Source: FEB-12 sp964503315 (lineage in GTDB: Bacteria; Zixibacteria; MSB-5A5; GN15; FEB-12). Taken from it: a DNA stretch of 64,000 nt. This document shows positions 43,200 to 52,226 of the stretch, one piece after another. How positions within the stretch are numbered: the first letter of the stretch is position 1; each line of letters starts with the position of its first letter. The notes below the pieces were generated by a model, which saw only the letters and a program-made list of their open reading frames with translations, did no database searches and had not been told where the DNA came from. The DNA is taken from positions 124,001 to 188,000 of the forward strand of contig CAZCZL010000004.1 of the NCBI GenBank assembly GCA_964503315.1, written 5' to 3'. A program made the translations under genes and the position numbers.

Positions 43200-45620
43200 A
43201 TGGCACGCGCGACCCGAACCGATGAAATACTCTGCACCCATTGTGGCGCGCCGTGTCGCGAGCAGGTCGTGCCGGTCGGAGAGGCGACCTTTTGCTGCAA
43301 CGGCTGCCGCGCCGTATATGAACTGCTCCACTCCACCGAACTGAGCGCCTACTACAACCAGCAATCGCCGCCGGGCATCAAGCCACCGGCCGATTTTGAT
43401 ACATCAAGGTTCGCTTATCTCGACGATCCGATAGTCCAGAAGCAGTTGATCAGCTTCTCTGATGGCCATATCAGCCGCGTAAACCTGATCATTCCGCAGA
43501 TCCACTGCGCGTCCTGCATCTGGTTATTGGAGAATCTGTACCGACTGCATCCGGGAGTCAGTCGCTCGCAGGTCAATTTCCTGCGTCGTGAGGCGGTCAT
43601 CCAATTTGACCAGACGGCCATCTCCTTACGCCAAGTGGTGGAGTTATTGACTCGTATCGGGTATGAGCCGCATATTCGACTTGAGCATTTCGAACAGATC
43701 GAGCGCAAAGACCCGAAGCGGTCGCTACACCTCAAGATCGGCGTCGCGGGGTTCTGTTTCGCCAATATCATGCTGCTTAGCTTCCCGGATTATCTGAACT
43801 CGCGAGAGTTGGAGCAGACCGCATTTCCGCTGGTCTTTCGAGTTACCATGGTGTTGCTGGCGCTCCCTGTGCTGTTCTATTCGGCGTGGGGATATTTTAC
43901 CTCCGCCTGGTACGCGCTTCGCTCTCGCATGGTCAATATCGATGTTCCCCTGGCTATTGGTATGGCCGCGCTGTTTGGTCGAAGCATCTATGATATCGTA
44001 CTTAATGCCGGACCGGGATTTCTTGATTCCTTCTCCGGGCTGGTTTTTTTCCTGCTATTAGGGAAACTGTTCCAGCATCGAACGTACGAACAACTCTCCT
44101 TTGAGCGAGACTACAAAGCGTATTTCCCCGCTTCCATCACTCGCAAGGCCGGTGACAGCGAGGTCTCCATACCGGTCACCAATTTGCGCGTTGGTGACAG
44201 GATCATAGTCCGCAATCAGGAACTTATTCCGGCCGACTCTATCTTGATCAACGGGCAGGGACTCATTGACTACAGTTTTGTCACCGGCGAATCACAACCC
44301 CGAGCACTCATGAGTGGCGACAGTGTTTACGCCGGGGGACGTCAGACCGGAACCACCATCGAACTCGAAGTGGTGAAAGAGGTATCGCAGAGTTACCTCA
44401 CCAGCCTGTGGAACAATACCGCGTTCGCCAAGGAATCATCACGATCCGTGACGTCAGTGGCCGATTCCTTTGGTCGATACTTCACTCTCGCCGTGCTCGT
44501 CATAGCGGCGGCAACCGCGACGTATTGGCTGCGTCGCGATGTTGATATCGCGATCAACGCGGTGACCGCTGTACTGATTGTCGCCTGTCCCTGTGCGCTG
44601 GCACTCTCCTCGCCATTTGTCCTCGGAACGGCATTACGCATTATGGGGCGCCACAAGTTCTATTTGAAGAATACTGCCGTGGTCGAAGAGATGGCGACTA
44701 CAGACACGATCGTCTTTGACAAAACCGGCACTCTTACTTCCAACGAACCGGACGACATGTCATTCGTTGGCGACACTCCCCTGTCCCATGATGAGATCCG
44801 CATGGTCAAATCACTGGTTCGCCACTCGACCCACCCAGTCAGCCGGAGAATCGACACTGAGTATTCGGTGAATCCCCTTGCTGTAGAGGGCTTCAGAGAA
44901 GAGGCTGGTCAGGGGATTGAGGGGATTGTCGACGGCCGCACACTTCGCCTTGGACGGTTTAGTTGGGTGAATCAGGAGAAGTCGCTCGACAAGCCCCACA
45001 ATCACTCATTGGGGACAATCACCTGGCTGACTATAGATGGTCTGTTGCGTGGTCATTTCGTTATGACCAGCAGGTACCGCAGCGGCTTGGACGACACAAT
45101 CCATTCGCTGCGACAGACCCATGAGCTCGCGGTTTTGTCCGGGGACAACGACAGAGATCGGGCGCGACTCGCCGGTTTGTTTGGTGAGTCATCCTCACTA
45201 ACTTTCAATCAATCACCGCACGACAAATTGGATTCCGTTCAGGCACTTTCCTCACAGATGAAACGTGTGTTGATGGTGGGTGATGGTCTTAACGACGCGG
45301 GCGCGTTACGGGCCGCCTCGGTCGGCATAGCGGTGTCGGATAATGCCATCAATTTTACTCCGGCTTGTGATGGAATTCTCGAAGCGTCCCAGCTCTCGCG
45401 GCTGGACCGCTTTGTTCGATTGGCCAGGGCAAGCCGTCAGTTGATTCTTGCCAGTATAGTGATCTCGATATTCTATAATGTAGTTGGGCTGTCATTCGCC
45501 GCGACCGGACACCTTTCGCCACTTATATCGGCGATCCTGATGCCGGTCAGTTCGGTGTCAGTGATCCTATTTTCGACCATCGGCACACAGTTGGCGGCCC
45601 GACGACTAGGAGTACGGTGA
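43200..45620 (+). CDS. ccoI: Copper-translocating P-type ATPase for cbb3 oxidase assembly
   Basis: CcoI (FixI) exports copper needed for the CuB centre of cbb3 oxidase. The 806-residue protein has an N-terminal cysteine-rich metal-binding part (CTHCGAPC and FCCNGCRAVYELL, about 10-45) and an HMA-like motif HCASC at 102-106. Helices surround the transport motif CPC (463-465). It has the phosphorylation site DKTGTLT from Asp507 and the hinge GDGLND near 698. CPC indicates Cu+ rather than Zn2+. No strong ribosome binding site precedes ATG 43200. The stop lies 1 nt before ccoS, in the usual cco assembly order. Confidence 0.92.
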   Translation: MARATRTDEILCTHCGAPCREQVVPVGEATFCCNGCRAVYELLHSTELSAYYNQQSPPGIKPPADFDTSRFAYLDDPIVQKQLISFSDGHISRVNLIIPQIHCASCIWLLENLYRLHPGVSRSQVNFLRREAVIQFDQTAISLRQVVELLTRIGYEPHIRLEHFEQIERKDPKRSLHLKIGVAGFCFANIMLLSFPDYLNSRELEQTAFPLVFRVTMVLLALPVLFYSAWGYFTSAWYALRSRMVNIDVPLAIGMAALFGRSIYDIVLNAGPGFLDSFSGLVFFLLLGKLFQHRTYEQLSFERDYKAYFPASITRKAGDSEVSIPVTNLRVGDRIIVRNQELIPADSILINGQGLIDYSFVTGESQPRALMSGDSVYAGGRQTGTTIELEVVKEVSQSYLTSLWNNTAFAKESSRSVTSVADSFGRYFTLAVLVIAAATATYWLRRDVDIAINAVTAVLIVACPCALALSSPFVLGTALRIMGRHKFYLKNTAVVEEMATTDTIVFDKTGTLTSNEPDDMSFVGDTPLSHDEIRMVKSLVRHSTHPVSRRIDTEYSVNPLAVEGFREEAGQGIEGIVDGRTLRLGRFSWVNQEKSLDKPHNHSLGTITWLTIDGLLRGHFVMTSRYRSGLDDTIHSLRQTHELAVLSGDNDRDRARLAGLFGESSSLTFNQSPHDKLDSVQALSSQMKRVLMVGDGLNDAGALRAASVGIAVSDNAINFTPACDGILEASQLSRLDRFVRLARASRQLILASIVISIFYNVVGLSFAATGHLSPLISAILMPVSSVSVILFSTIGTQLAARRLGVR

Positions 45621-45621
45621 G

Positions 45622-45810
45622 ATGTACGTGATCATCATACTTATTGCCGCCTCGTTGCTGGTAGCGGTTGGATTCCTGTTCGCCTTCTGGTGGGCGGTCC
45701 GATCCGGCCAGTACGAGGATACCTACACACCGGCTATCCGCATGCTCTTTGAGGATAAGTCGGTCCCCACTGATACAGAGAATAATATGAAACCTTCATC
45801 GGAGATATAA
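45622..45810 (+). CDS. ccoS: cbb3 oxidase maturation protein CcoS
   Basis: The 62-residue protein has one membrane helix (about 3-27) followed by the CcoS pattern WAVRSGQYEDTYTPAIRMLFE. CcoS is needed for insertion of heme and copper into subunit CcoN. AGGAG precedes ATG 45622 by about 9 nt. It lies between ccoI and ccoN, as in many genomes. Confidence 0.92.
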   Translation: MYVIIILIAASLLVAVGFLFAFWWAVRSGQYEDTYTPAIRMLFEDKSVPTDTENNMKPSSEI

Positions 45811-45813
45811 CGC

Positions 45814-47976
45814 ATGGCGGTTGAACAGTTTTCGTACGACAACAAGATAGTACGAGATTTCGGCATCGCGACGGCCGTTTGGGGAGCGGTCGGCATGCTG
45901 GTCGGATTGCTGGCGGCGCATCAACTCTTCGCTCCCGTCTTCAATTTCAACCTACCGTACCTCACTTTCTCCCGCATTCGCCCGCTGCATACCAACGCGG
46001 TGATCTTCGCGTTTGTCGGGAACGCCATGTTCATGGCGATCTATTACTCGCTGCAGCGGCTCTGCAAGTCCCGTATGTTCAGCGACACCCTGAGCAAACT
46101 CAACTTCTGGGGTTGGCAGCTTATTATCGTCTGCGCCGCTATCTCTCTGCCGATGGGATTCACCACCAGCAAGGAGTACGCGGAGCTTGAGTGGCCGATC
46201 GATATTCTTATCGCAGTCGTCTGGGTGATCTTCGGCATCAACATGATGGCAACGATCCTCAAACGTCGCGAACGACACATGTATGTCGCGATCTGGTTCT
46301 ATATCGCTACCTGGGTGACGGTCGCGGTGCTGCACATCGTCAACTCTATCGAACTCCCCGCGACCTTCATGAAGAGCTACCCGGTTTACGCGGGGATCCA
46401 GGACGCGCTTGTACAATGGTGGTACGGTCATAACGCGGTTGCGTTCTTTCTCACCACGCCGTATCTCGGCATGATGTACTATTACATGCCGAAAGCGGCC
46501 GACCGTCCGGTCTTTTCGTATCGACTTTCAATCATTCACTTCTGGGCGCTGATCTTCCTCTATATCTGGGCGGGGCCACATCACTTGCTCTATTCAGCTC
46601 TCCCCGATTGGGCTCAATCGCTCGGGACGGTCTTTTCAGTGATGCTCATTGCGCCATCTTGGGGCGGCATGCTCAACGGACTCCTGACTCTCCGTGGCGC
46701 CTGGGACAAGGTCAGAGAGAGCGCTGTACTTAAGTTCATGGTTGTTGCCGTTACGGCGTATGGAATGGCAACTTTCGAAGGGCCGACATTGTCGGTGAAG
46801 TCTGTTAATGCCCTTTCGCACTTCACGGATTGGACTATTGCACACGTCCATGTCGGCGCGCTGGGATGGAACGGCTTTTTGACTTTCGGTATTCTCTACT
46901 GGATAATTCCGCGCATCTACGGCACCAAGCTGTATTCCGAAAAATTGGCCAATCTCCATTTCTGGATCGGCTTCCTCGGTATCCTTGTCTACGCGCTTCC
47001 AATGTACTTCGCCGGGATCACGCAGGGATTGATGTGGAAGGAATTCGGCGAGGGCGGTTTCCTGGCGTATCCGAACTTCCTTGAGACCGTGCTGCAGATA
47101 GTTCCGATGTACATCATTCGCGCGGTAGGTGGTTTCCTCTTCCTGATCGGCGTTTTCATGATGATGTTCAATCTCTGGAAGACCGCCAAATCCGGCAAAC
47201 TGGTCGCTAATGAAGCAGCTTCCGCTCCGGCACTCGAAAAGACCTTCAGCGCTGCGGGACACGACAAGGCCTGGCATCGCTGGCTGGAACGCCGGCCGGT
47301 TCAGTTCCTGGTCTGGACTACCATCGCTATCCTGATCGGCGGCGTCATTGAGATGATCCCGACCTTCCTGGTTAAGTCGAATACACCGACAATCGCAGCC
47401 ATAAAGCCGTACACGCCTCTCGAACTTGAAGGACGCGATCTGTATATCCGCGAGGGATGCAATAATTGCCATTCGCAGATGATCCGGCCTTTCCGCTCAG
47501 AAACCGAGCGATATGGCGAATACGCCAAAGCCGGTGAGTATGTGTACGAGCACCCCTTCCTCTGGGGATCCAAGCGGACCGGTCCGGATCTCTTGCGTGT
47601 CGGCGGAAAGTATCCCGATGCCTGGCATTACAACCATATGAAGGATCCGACCTCGATGTCGCCGGGTTCAATCATGCCGGCTTATCCATGGATGATCACA
47701 GATGAACTTGATGTCAGCGCAACACAGGCGAAGATCAGCACCATGCGGAAGCTCGGAGTCCCGTATCCGGATGGATATGAGTCCCGCGCGCTGGCCGACC
47801 TTCGCACTCAGGCATTTAATGTTGCCACAGGGCTGAAGGATGCCGGGATCGATGTGCGCGAGGATCGTGAGATAATCGCTTTGATCGCCTACCTGCAGCG
47901 TCTCGGTGCCGATCTTAAGGGGAAGCCGCAAGCGATTGATATCAACGCACCCGTGTCCGCCTCCGCCGGGAAGTAA
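45814..47976 (+). CDS. ccoNO: Fused cbb3 oxidase subunits I and II (CcoN-CcoO)
   Basis: The 720-residue protein joins two subunits. Residues 1-470 are CcoN, with twelve helices and heme/CuB histidines visible in RPLHTNAVIF, WWYGHNAVAFF, WAGPHHLLYS and IAHVHVGALGWNG. After a linker (about 470-490), residues 490-720 are CcoO: one helix, then a heme c site CNNCH at 549-553 and a likely methionine ligand in PGSIMPAYPWM. No stop or ribosome binding site separates the parts. Fused CcoNO proteins are known in Bacteroidetes and relatives. The complex reduces oxygen with high affinity and pumps protons. Confidence 0.95.
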   Translation: MAVEQFSYDNKIVRDFGIATAVWGAVGMLVGLLAAHQLFAPVFNFNLPYLTFSRIRPLHTNAVIFAFVGNAMFMAIYYSLQRLCKSRMFSDTLSKLNFWGWQLIIVCAAISLPMGFTTSKEYAELEWPIDILIAVVWVIFGINMMATILKRRERHMYVAIWFYIATWVTVAVLHIVNSIELPATFMKSYPVYAGIQDALVQWWYGHNAVAFFLTTPYLGMMYYYMPKAADRPVFSYRLSIIHFWALIFLYIWAGPHHLLYSALPDWAQSLGTVFSVMLIAPSWGGMLNGLLTLRGAWDKVRESAVLKFMVVAVTAYGMATFEGPTLSVKSVNALSHFTDWTIAHVHVGALGWNGFLTFGILYWIIPRIYGTKLYSEKLANLHFWIGFLGILVYALPMYFAGITQGLMWKEFGEGGFLAYPNFLETVLQIVPMYIIRAVGGFLFLIGVFMMMFNLWKTAKSGKLVANEAASAPALEKTFSAAGHDKAWHRWLERRPVQFLVWTTIAILIGGVIEMIPTFLVKSNTPTIAAIKPYTPLELEGRDLYIREGCNNCHSQMIRPFRSETERYGEYAKAGEYVYEHPFLWGSKRTGPDLLRVGGKYPDAWHYNHMKDPTSMSPGSIMPAYPWMITDELDVSATQAKISTMRKLGVPYPDGYESRALADLRTQAFNVATGLKDAGIDVREDREIIALIAYLQRLGADLKGKPQAIDINAPVSASAGK

Positions 47977-47990
47977 GGAAGGACCAGGCT

Positions 47991-48182
47991 ATGTTATCTG
48001 ACATGCTCCGTTCCATCCCCGGTCTCGAATATTGGCCTGCAGTGGCCCTGTGCATCTTTGTCGTGGCTTTTGCGCTGGTGATCTGGTGGTCGCTAAAGCT
48101 CGACAAGAAGAACATCGACAGTTGGTCACGTCTGCCGCTGGATAGTCGCGATGAATCCGAAGGAGTTCGCACCCATGACTGA
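47991..48182 (+). CDS. ccoQ: cbb3 oxidase small subunit CcoQ
   Basis: The 63-residue single-helix protein (helix about 17-37) sits between subunits I/II and CcoP. It has the CcoQ-like tail of a basic patch after the helix (WWSLKLDKKN). CcoQ stabilises the complex and is poorly conserved, so the call depends on position and topology. AAGGAAGGA precedes ATG 47991. The end overlaps ccoP by 8 nt. Confidence 0.75.
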   Translation: MLSDMLRSIPGLEYWPAVALCIFVVAFALVIWWSLKLDKKNIDSWSRLPLDSRDESEGVRTHD

Positions 48183-48843
48183 TATGAACGAAAAACTGCT
48201 CGACCATGACTATGACGGCATCCGGGAGTTGGATAATGATCTCCCCCGCTGGTGGGTCTGGCTCTTCTATCTGACCATCATCTTTGCCGTGCTGTATATG
48301 CTGTATTTTCATGTGTTGGGAATCGGCTACCTCAGCGCGGATGAATACCGCCAGGAAATAGACCCGTCCTATGTGCGAATCGAGGCCGGCGGTTCACGCC
48401 TTTTCGGACTTGCACCGGTCTATCGCTCTCCGCTCACGTCGCCTGAGCGTGACGCCCGCCTTTCGGCCGGCATGCCGACCGTCGTGCTGGCGTACAAGGA
48501 AGAAAAGCGCGAATCCGACACGACCACCTATGTCGCTTACACCGAACCTGACAGGCTCGCGGCCGGCAAGGCTATCTTTGACCGTCTCTGTTTCACCTGT
48601 CACGGGAAAATCGGTGAGGGCGGGATCGGTCCGAACCTTACTGATGATTACTGGCTCCATGGCGGCGCCTTTCCGGAGATCGTGAAGACAGTCAAGTTCG
48701 GCGTTCCAACTAAGGGGATGGTGGCCTGGCGGATGGATCTCAAGCCGGAGCAAATCATCGAGGTTGCCAGCTATGTAAAGTCACTGCATGGCACAAACCC
48801 ACCCAACCCGAAGGCTCCGCAAGGCGACTTGTATCAGCCATGA
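48175..48843 (+). CDS. ccoP: cbb3 oxidase subunit III, one-heme form (CcoP)
   Basis: The 222-residue protein has the CcoP N-terminus (HDYDGIRELDNDLPRWW), one or two hydrophobic helices (about 25-45) and a soluble domain with one heme c site, CFTCH, at 139-143. A possible distal methionine lies in PTKGMVAWRM. Standard CcoP has two CxxCH sites; here the first cytochrome domain lacks its heme motif (a spacer of about 90 residues has none). ATG 48175 is chosen because AAGGAG lies 10 nt upstream; an ATG at 48151 has none. CcoP feeds electrons to CcoO. Confidence 0.88.
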   Translation: MTDMNEKLLDHDYDGIRELDNDLPRWWVWLFYLTIIFAVLYMLYFHVLGIGYLSADEYRQEIDPSYVRIEAGGSRLFGLAPVYRSPLTSPERDARLSAGMPTVVLAYKEEKRESDTTTYVAYTEPDRLAAGKAIFDRLCFTCHGKIGEGGIGPNLTDDYWLHGGAFPEIVKTVKFGVPTKGMVAWRMDLKPEQIIEVASYVKSLHGTNPPNPKAPQGDLYQP

Positions 48844-48850
48844 TAAAAGT

Positions 48851-50302
48851 ATGAGCGGCACACAGGAACCAGGAGACAATTTCCGCGATAAGCTGGCCAC
48901 TATTGACCGGCGCGGAAGACGGTTGTGGGTTTATCCCACCCAACCGACCGGCTCCTTCTATCGGGCGCGCACTATTCTCTCCTGGTTTCTGCTCGCCTTT
49001 CTCTTTGGCGCGCCGTTCATCAAGATCGATGGCAACCCGCTTCTTCAATTTGATATCCTGAATCGCAAATTCTTCATCTTCGGCCTCATCTTCTGGCCGC
49101 AGGACTTCTTCTTATTCGTACTCGTAACCATCGCCTTTGTCGTACTTGTGATCCTGTTTACCGCGGCGTTTGGACGTCTCTTCTGTGGATGGGTCTGCCC
49201 CCAGACCATCTTCATGGAAATGGTTTTTCGCAAGATAGAGTATTTCATTGAGGGGAATGGTCCGCGCCAGCGAGAACTTGATCGAGCGCCAATGTCCGCG
49301 TCGAAGTTCTTCCGCAAGTCAGTCAAGCATATCATCTTTTTCGGCCTGTCGTTTCTCATCGGCAACACGTTCCTCGCGTACATAATCGGCATAGACGCAC
49401 TCAAGGGTATAGTCACCACATCGCCGGCCGAACACTCCACCGGCTTTGTCGCCATGGTGATATTTTCCGGCGTCTTCTATTTCGTTTTCGCCTGGTTCAG
49501 GGAGCAAGCGTGTACGCTGGTCTGCCCATACGGTCGACTCCAATCGGTGTTGCTGGATGCCAACTCGATCGTGATCGCTTATGACTTCCGTCGCGGCGAA
49601 CCGCGCGGGCCGGTCCAGCGCGGACAGGACTTCTCGCAGCGCGGGCACTGTATCTCCTGTGACGCCTGCGTCAAGGTCTGCCCAACCGGCATCGACATTC
49701 GCAATGGCACACAACTTGAGTGCATCAACTGCACCGCCTGTATCGATGCCTGTGACCGCGTGATGGAGAGGATGAAACTGCCGAAAGGACTCATCAAATA
49801 CTCATCCTACAATCGCATCGCCGAAGGGAAGCCGCTTCGCTTCACGCCGCGCATGTGGATATACACCGGAGTGCTCACTGTTCTTTTGATCCTGATCGCC
49901 TTCTTCCTCATCAGCAGGTCTGAGGTCGAGACGACAATCCTCAGAACGACCGGGTCGTTATATGAAGAGTTGGAGGGTGGTACCATTCGGAACCTCTACA
50001 CAGTTTCGGTCATCAACAAGACCTCAGAAAACCTTCCCCTCACGCTCAAGATGGTTCAGCCGGAAGGAAAGCTGACGGTGGTCGGTCCACCGCTCGATGT
50101 CCCTCCACAGGGGAAAGATGAAACTGTTGTTTCAGTAGAGATACCACGCAAGCATCTCTTCTCGTCGAACTCGACGGTGATCATCCACGTTATGGAAGGG
50201 GACGATAAAGTCGAAGAAGTACGAACCACTTTTGTGGGACCGGATCCGCGTGATCACCATGACAAAGACACCGACGATCAGAAGGAGCATGATGATGACT
50301 GA
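48851..50302 (+). CDS. ccoG: Cytochrome c oxidase accessory protein CcoG (RdxA/FixG)
   Basis: The 483-residue membrane protein has five helices and a double ferredoxin domain. Its clusters use Cys267, 270, 273, 277 (CISCDACVKVC) and Cys291, 294, 297, 301 (CINCTACIDAC). The N-terminal LWVYPTQPTGSFYRAR and FCGWVCPQTIFMEM are typical. A C-terminal Ig-like domain in the periplasm follows the last helix. CcoG reduces Cu2+ for cbb3 assembly. The start is ATG 48851, 7 nt after ccoP; the frame extension back to 48788 lies inside ccoP. Confidence 0.93.
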   Translation: MSGTQEPGDNFRDKLATIDRRGRRLWVYPTQPTGSFYRARTILSWFLLAFLFGAPFIKIDGNPLLQFDILNRKFFIFGLIFWPQDFFLFVLVTIAFVVLVILFTAAFGRLFCGWVCPQTIFMEMVFRKIEYFIEGNGPRQRELDRAPMSASKFFRKSVKHIIFFGLSFLIGNTFLAYIIGIDALKGIVTTSPAEHSTGFVAMVIFSGVFYFVFAWFREQACTLVCPYGRLQSVLLDANSIVIAYDFRRGEPRGPVQRGQDFSQRGHCISCDACVKVCPTGIDIRNGTQLECINCTACIDACDRVMERMKLPKGLIKYSSYNRIAEGKPLRFTPRMWIYTGVLTVLLILIAFFLISRSEVETTILRTTGSLYEELEGGTIRNLYTVSVINKTSENLPLTLKMVQPEGKLTVVGPPLDVPPQGKDETVVSVEIPRKHLFSSNSTVIIHVMEGDDKVEEVRTTFVGPDPRDHHDKDTDDQKEHDDD

Positions 50303-50759
50303 GACATCCAAGAAAGGCCGCGGCTGGGAGGTCGGTATCTGGCTGTTCTACGCCGGATTCGTCATTTTCATTCTCGCCTGTGTGGGGTTTGCGTCGATGC
50401 AGCGCTTTGATCTGGTCGAAGACAACTACTACGAGCGCGGGATAACCTACCAGACCAATATCGACCGGAATGACCGGACTGCGTCTCTTCCTGAAAAGCC
50501 GCGCATTGCGCTGAATGCTGACAATGATATTCAGATCAGCTTCCCGGCCTCGTTCAACAGATCCGAACTCGCCGGTCAGGTGTTGCTGTACCGGCCATCC
50601 AATTCGCAGTTTGATCGGAAAATGCCATTACAGCTTGATGAAACGGCAAGTATGCTCTTCCCCATGTCAGAGCGCCCGACTGGACTCTGGAAGATCAAAC
50701 TAAACTGGCAGTATTCAGGTCAATCATATTACAGTGAAGAAACCATAATCGTAGAGTGA
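50295..50759 (+). CDS. ccoH: cbb3 oxidase assembly protein CcoH (FixH)
   Basis: The 154-residue protein has one N-terminal helix (about 12-33) and a periplasmic beta-rich FixH domain. Family features include FDLVEDNYYERGITYQ near residue 40 and the end PTGLWKIKLNWQYSGQSYYSEE. Three ATG codons stand in a row (50289-50297). The third is best placed, 7 nt after GGAG. It overlaps ccoG by 8 nt. CcoH interacts with CcoI-type copper ATPases and is needed for oxidase assembly. Confidence 0.88.
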   Translation: MTETSKKGRGWEVGIWLFYAGFVIFILACVGFASMQRFDLVEDNYYERGITYQTNIDRNDRTASLPEKPRIALNADNDIQISFPASFNRSELAGQVLLYRPSNSQFDRKMPLQLDETASMLFPMSERPTGLWKIKLNWQYSGQSYYSEETIIVE

Positions 50760-50763
50760 AATC

Positions 50764-51465
50764 ATGACACCGGAGATTTTAGCGGGATTTGTGGTTGGAA
50801 TACTAGGAAGCGTCCACTGCGTTGGGATGTGCGGCCCTATCGTGGTCGGACTGCCGGTTGGCTTTTCCAGTCGAACCAAACTATTCATCAGTCGACTGTT
50901 CTATAGCAGCGGTCGAGTCATCACCTACATGCTCATGGGAGCCGCGGTCGGACTCATCGGGAAATCGATCGTCCTGGCCGGCTTCCAGCGTTGGCTGTCG
51001 ATCGCGGCTGGTGTCGGAATCATCCTGGCGGTGCTGTTGCCGGCGGATATAACTCAGAAGATATTCCCCGCGAAATTCAATTATCTGATAGTTGATCGCA
51101 TCCGCAAAGCCTGGGGGACGTTGTTCCAGAAACGCACCATGCCGTCCATGGTGGCGATAGGACTTTTGAATGGTCTGCTCCCCTGTGGATTCCTCTATGC
51201 CGGTCTCGCCGCGGCGGCAACCACAGGCTCGGCGCTCACGGCAGCTGGCTACATGTTCTGGTTTGGATTAGGAACCGTCCCGGCGTTGCTGGCAACTTCG
51301 CTTTTTGGTTCAATGCTGAACCTGCGTGTCCGGCAATTCTTTCTGAGATTGCTTCCGGTCGGAGCAGTGGTCCTGGGATTGCTTCTGGTGCTGCGCGGGA
51401 TGAACCTCGGAATTCCCTATATCAGCCCCAAACTAGATACCGAGACTCACTCCTGTTGTCACTGA
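50764..51465 (+). CDS. TauE/SafE-like (UreH/DsbD-type) membrane protein of the cco cluster
   Basis: The 233-residue protein has six to seven helices and two conserved motifs, GSVHCVGMCGPIV (about 16-28) and NGLLPCGFLYAGL (about 138-150). These belong to the PF13386-like family often encoded last in cco gene sets. The paired cysteines and the C-terminal THSCCH suggest copper handling or thiol chemistry during oxidase assembly, but no reaction is established. It starts 4 nt after ccoH. The stop is 1 nt from the stop of a convergent regulator gene, with no terminator between. Confidence 0.8.
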   Translation: MTPEILAGFVVGILGSVHCVGMCGPIVVGLPVGFSSRTKLFISRLFYSSGRVITYMLMGAAVGLIGKSIVLAGFQRWLSIAAGVGIILAVLLPADITQKIFPAKFNYLIVDRIRKAWGTLFQKRTMPSMVAIGLLNGLLPCGFLYAGLAAAATTGSALTAAGYMFWFGLGTVPALLATSLFGSMLNLRVRQFFLRLLPVGAVVLGLLLVLRGMNLGIPYISPKLDTETHSCCH

Positions 51466-51466
51466 A

Positions 51467-52075
51467 TCAGCGACCCGGTTGGATCCCGTACTTCTGGATC
51501 CGCCGGTAGAGTGATGTTCTGGTCAAGCCAAGCTCCCTGGCAGTGTGGCTGATATTCCCTTTATGCTTTTGTAGCGCAAGGTTGATCGCCTGCTGTTCTA
51601 TTTCATCAAGATTCAGGCTCTGAGAAAGCAAGGCGGCATGGTGGTGTTGTTCGCGCAGACGCAGAGTTTCCTCACGAGATTTCCGCAACCGGACCGATGC
51701 CACCAGAGTCGCCAGCAGTTTCTCTTTATGCCACGGGTCGACCAGATAATCGGTAGCCCCCTCGCGAATCGCCTGCAACGCAAGTTCGCTCTCCTGGGCG
51801 CGGCAGCGCACTAGGATGGTCACCAGAGGATCCAATTCGTGAATTCTCTCTATCCAGAACATCCCACTGTCGCCATTGGAACTCGGCTGCAGGAATCCAC
51901 TGTGGATCAGGATAACATCGTACTTTTCTCGAGTGAGGAGGTCGGGGAGGACAGTGACATTGGCGTCACTGTGTACCGCGGCGAAATGCTGGATCAGATA
52001 CGGCCGGAGCGGTCTGAGAAACGACTCATCTGGATCAACGATCAATACTCGGCCAAATCGTTCGGCTGCTGACAT
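51467..52075 (-). CDS. Response-regulator-like protein with degenerate receiver and Fis-type HTH
   Basis: The 202-residue protein has a receiver-like domain (about 8-125), a linker and a Fis-type helix-turn-helix (about 155-199, GNISHTARELGLTRTSLYRRI). This is the layout of RegA/PrrA/ActR redox regulators. The receiver has lost its switch: the phospho-acceptor aspartate position is His58 (VILIHSG), the usual threonine is replaced (ILVRC), and the conserved lysine of the KP motif is aspartate (YLVDPW). The acidic pair is kept (Asp14, Asp16). It cannot be phosphorylated in the normal way and may respond to something else. Its tail-to-tail position with the cbb3 genes suggests, but does not prove, control of respiration. 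Confidence 0.85.
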   Translation of the reverse strand: MSAAERFGRVLIVDPDESFLRPLRPYLIQHFAAVHSDANVTVLPDLLTREKYDVILIHSGFLQPSSNGDSGMFWIERIHELDPLVTILVRCRAQESELALQAIREGATDYLVDPWHKEKLLATLVASVRLRKSREETLRLREQHHHAALLSQSLNLDEIEQQAINLALQKHKGNISHTARELGLTRTSLYRRIQKYGIQPGR

Positions 52076-52091
52076 AAGAACCCTCGCCAGT

Positions 52092-52103
52092 CACAACGTT
52101 GTG
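52092..52103. promoter_or_regulatory. Palindrome upstream of the pseudo-receiver regulator gene
   Basis: CACAACGTTGTG is a perfect 12-bp palindrome 17 bp before the regulator start. It could be an autoregulatory site, although short palindromes occur by chance. Confidence 0.3.
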
Positions 52104-52171
52104 CGTCACTATCTATTCGAAATTGACGGGGGAAAGTTTCACCTACTACTCGGTGGACGCACCGATGCCAA

Positions 52172-52200
52172 AAAATAACCCGGCTCGTGAGAGCCGGGTC
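52172..52200 (-). terminator. Terminator of fumC
   Basis: ACCCGGCTC (minus strand, 52192-52200) pairs with GAGCCGGGT (52179-52187), and TTATTTTTTGG follows on the minus strand. Confidence 0.85.
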
Positions 52201-52226
52201 AGGGGCCGTATGCGATTAGCCGCTAA

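Noticed and set aside
42971..43225. 84-residue plus-strand frame before ccoI
   Set aside because: It overlaps the true ccoI start in another frame, shows no recognisable features and has no ribosome binding site.
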